NCBI GenBank assembly: GCA_900550385.1
Contig: URRZ01000103.1
Coordinates: forward strand, 1 to 6,411
Source: an uncultured Coriobacteriaceae bacterium
GTDB taxonomy: Bacteria; Actinomycetota; Coriobacteriia; Coriobacteriales; Eggerthellaceae
Direction: 5' to 3'
DNA: 6,411 nt
Position 1 is the stretch's first letter. Every line of letters begins with the position of its first letter. Under the pieces are notes generated by a model. That model was not told the DNA's origin and made no database searches. It saw only the letters and a program-made list of their open reading frames with translations. Shown piece after piece: positions 5,381 through 6,411 of the stretch. Position numbers and translations under genes: made by a program.

Positions 5381-5397
5381 ATTTCGTACAACGAAAT
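5381..5397. promoter_or_regulatory. palindromic operator of the toxin-antitoxin operon
   Basis: ATTTCGT (5381-5387), ACA (5388-5390) and ACGAAAT (5391-5397) make a perfect 7-3-7 inverted repeat. It overlaps the last two bases of the -10 box at 5396-5401 and the expected start of transcription near 5389. This is where an autorepressing ribbon-helix-helix antitoxin would block RNA polymerase. Confidence 0.65.
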
Positions 5398-5404
5398 TAT
5401 AGCA
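5396..5404 (-). promoter_or_regulatory. extended -10 promoter of the toxin-antitoxin-YjbR operon
   Basis: Reading on the minus strand, 5404 to 5396 is TGCTATAAT, a perfect TGn extension plus a perfect -10 hexamer. No TTGACA-like -35 lies 17 nt further up (the hexamer there is GAATAG), which is normal for extended -10 promoters. Transcription should start near 5389, giving a leader of about 23 nt before the toxin ATG. Confidence 0.65.
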
Positions 5405-5455
5405 TAATACGAGGCGCTCTATTCTCTGCACCTTTCTGACCATCATCATTGCATA

Positions 5456-5469
5456 CGAACATTTGTTCT
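5456..5469. promoter_or_regulatory. putative LexA (SOS, Cheo-type) box
   Basis: CGAACATTTGTTCT contains the exact GAAC-N4-GTTC core, symmetric to GAACA-TT-TGTTC. The Gram-positive consensus is CGAACRNRYGTTYC; this site departs only at the third base of the 4-nt centre and the final base. It lies between the toxin operon (its -10 begins 52 nt away) and the XRE regulator gene. It also overlaps TTGTTC (5463-5468), a weak -35 that is 17 nt from AATAGT (5486-5491) on the plus strand. Confidence 0.5.
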
Positions 5470-5571
5470 TACTCAATCACAGGAAAATAGTGGTCTGAGA
5501 GGTCGTTCCATATTGAGAGAGACTGAGTCAATTTTGCAAATCCCCTGCTCAGCGGCGTTGATAAAGACTTT

Positions 5572-5643
5572 TGGCGGAGCGGATCCCCCCTGTCTTGCCC
5601 CCTGTCAAAGGGATTGGGTGGTAAAGTTTCCCGCGTTCCGCCA
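5572..5643 (+). promoter_or_regulatory. possible structured leader with direct repeats upstream of the XRE gene
   Basis: TGGCGGAGCG (5572-5581) can pair with CGTTCCGCCA (5634-5643), ten pairs with one G-U. Inside, ATCCC (5583-5587) can pair with GGGAT (5610-5614), and the 9-mer CCCCCTGTC occurs twice, 12 nt apart (5586-5594 and 5598-5606). The structure would end 13 nt before the AAGGGAG ribosome site. The direct repeats could instead be a double operator. The gene-free stretch 5367-5668 otherwise holds the toxin operon promoter and operator, the LexA-like box and no coding region I can support. Confidence 0.35.
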
Positions 5644-5668
5644 CATTTCCAAAGCGAAGGGAGCGCCC

Positions 5669-6265
5669 GTGGAGCTTGGGCAGCACATCAAGGGTCACCG
5701 CGCGCGCCTGGGCATGTCCCAGGAGCAGCTGGCCGAGGCGATCTTCGTCTCGCGCCAGACGATCTCCAACTGGGAGACCGACCGCACCTACCCCGACGTG
5801 CAGAGCCTCTTGCTCCTGAGCAACCTCTTCGGCGTAAGCGTCGACGATCTGATCAAAGGAGATGTGAAGGAAATGAAGGCAGTGCTCACCAACGAGGCGA
5901 AGAAGCTGAACAGGCTCTCGATCGTCATGATGGCCTGCGGGGGCGCGGCGGTGATCTGGGCGGTGGCGACCGCGCTTCTCGACGCGAGCTGGCCGGTGAT
6001 ACTCGTGCCGTTCGCCGCGCTCTTCGTCCCCGCGGCGGTGGCCGCTGGGATGGCCGAGAAGATCAAGCGCGACAACCGGCTGTTCACCTACCGCGCCGTC
6101 GAGGCGTTCATGCGCGGCGAGGATCCCGACGTGGCCAGCGAGGCGAACCGCAAGGCCGGCCGCGCGTGGTGGGGCGAGCTCATCGCGAAGACGCTCATCG
6201 CAGCCGCCATCGGCTTCTGCTGCGGCTGGGGGCTTCTGAGCATCCTAGGGAAGATTCTCGGCTAG
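5669..6265 (+). CDS. XRE-family regulator with C-terminal membrane segments
   Basis: This 198-residue protein starts at GTG (5669), 5 nt after AAGGGAG (5657-5663). Residues 3-62 are a Cro/CI-type helix-turn-helix: HIKGHRARLGMSQEQLAEAI (6-25), recognition helix VSRQTISNWETDRTYPD (27-43), then a scaffold helix ending VSVDDLIKGD (56-65). After a lysine-rich linker come three hydrophobic segments, about 83-104, 108-129 and 170-196, so it is probably an inner-membrane-bound DNA-binding protein. This layout is common in Firmicutes and Actinobacteria and is thought to link envelope state to transcription, though signals are rarely known. A frame extension to a TTG at 5513 is rejected because the helix-turn-helix begins at the GTG. 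The gene is divergent from the toxin operon and no partner gene is adjacent on its strand in the window. Its targets are unknown; self-regulation through the repeats upstream is a guess. Confidence 0.88.
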   Translation: MELGQHIKGHRARLGMSQEQLAEAIFVSRQTISNWETDRTYPDVQSLLLLSNLFGVSVDDLIKGDVKEMKAVLTNEAKKLNRLSIVMMACGGAAVIWAVATALLDASWPVILVPFAALFVPAAVAAGMAEKIKRDNRLFTYRAVEAFMRGEDPDVASEANRKAGRAWWGELIAKTLIAAAIGFCCGWGLLSILGKILG

Positions 6266-6319
6266 GGCCGTCCTCGTTCATCGACTACCAACTTAGGAAC
6301 GAATGATAGAAAGGAATGA

Positions 6320-6340
6320 GAAAAGGGTCTGTCCTTTTTC
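6320..6340. terminator. A/T-flanked hairpin, possible bidirectional terminator or repeat end
   Basis: GAAAAGG (6320-6326) and CCTTTTTC (6333-6340) pair around a 6-nt loop with one bulged T. The stem has few G-C pairs but gives a T-run on both strands, which suits a weak bidirectional terminator after the XRE gene and after any gene entering from the right. The core GGGTCTGTCC resembles sequence often seen in mobile or REP-like intergenic repeats; I cannot confirm that here. Confidence 0.4.
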
Positions 6341-6374
6341 GAGGCTTCGGTAGTTTGTGTGACAAGGGGCTAGC

Positions 6375-6410
6375 CTAGGCAGCAACGCTCTTCGCTCCCT
6401 TCACGCCCTT
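6375..6410 (-). CDS. possible C-terminal end of a minus-strand gene (partial)
   Basis: Reading leftwards from the window edge, one frame gives KGVKGAKSVAA then TAG (stop at 6375-6377). The Lys/Ala-rich tail and the hairpin about 35 nt beyond the stop would suit the end of a real gene. Eleven codons are too few to identify it or exclude chance. Confidence 0.2.
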   Translation of the reverse strand, partial: KGVKGAKSVAA

Positions 6411-6411
6411 C

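Noticed and set aside
5513..5668. TTG-initiated extension of the XRE regulator
   Set aside because: The helix-turn-helix begins at the GTG at 5669, which has its own AAGGGAG; the extra 52 residues are Pro/Cys-rich with no domain.
6274..6302. Inverted repeat TCGTTC / GAACGA after the XRE gene
   Set aside because: Only 6-bp arms with a 17-nt gap and no nearby promoter; could easily occur by chance.

Overview
This is a GC-rich bacterial window with compact genes, strong AGGAGG-type ribosome binding sites and several GTG/TTG starts. An ECF-like sigma factor, VanZ/RDD membrane proteins, a flavodoxin-fold protein, a ZIP transporter and a membrane-anchored XRE regulator together suggest a high-GC Gram-positive host. 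A gut Coriobacteriia/Eggerthellaceae-type genome is my guess from gene flavour; no marker gene here proves it. No rRNA, tRNA, CRISPR array or complete insertion sequence is visible.

Layout. At the left edge, on the minus strand, lies the 5' part of an ECF-like sigma factor (1-267), preceded by a perfect 10-bp inverted repeat and by a VanZ+RDD membrane protein (393-1412). On the plus strand follow a coiled-coil lipoprotein (1640-2203), a 71-residue peptide with a double-glycine leader (2331-2546), a flavodoxin-fold protein (2806-3354) and a ZIP-family metal transporter (3542-4333). Convergent to the transporter is a minus-strand operon reading from 5366 down to 4421: a putative BrnT/RelE-like toxin, a ribbon-helix-helix antitoxin overlapping it by 4 nt, and a MmcQ/YjbR (DUF419) protein 8 nt further on. 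Divergent from that operon is an XRE regulator with three membrane segments (5669-6265). The right edge holds a hairpin and perhaps the last codons of another minus-strand gene.

How the parts may work together. The toxin-antitoxin-YjbR operon is the best-supported functional unit. It has an extended -10 promoter (TGCTATAAT) overlapped by a perfect 7-3-7 palindrome, as expected for autorepression by a ribbon-helix-helix antitoxin. About 55 nt upstream, in the space shared with the XRE gene, is a near-consensus Gram-positive LexA (Cheo) box, CGAACATTTGTTCT, so one or both transcription units may respond to DNA damage. The other notable item is the lone GG-leader peptide: its leader looks right for a peptidase-containing ABC exporter, but its predicted mature part is acidic and has no cysteine, and no exporter, immunity or modification gene lies in the window. 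The remaining genes look like independently transcribed single genes.
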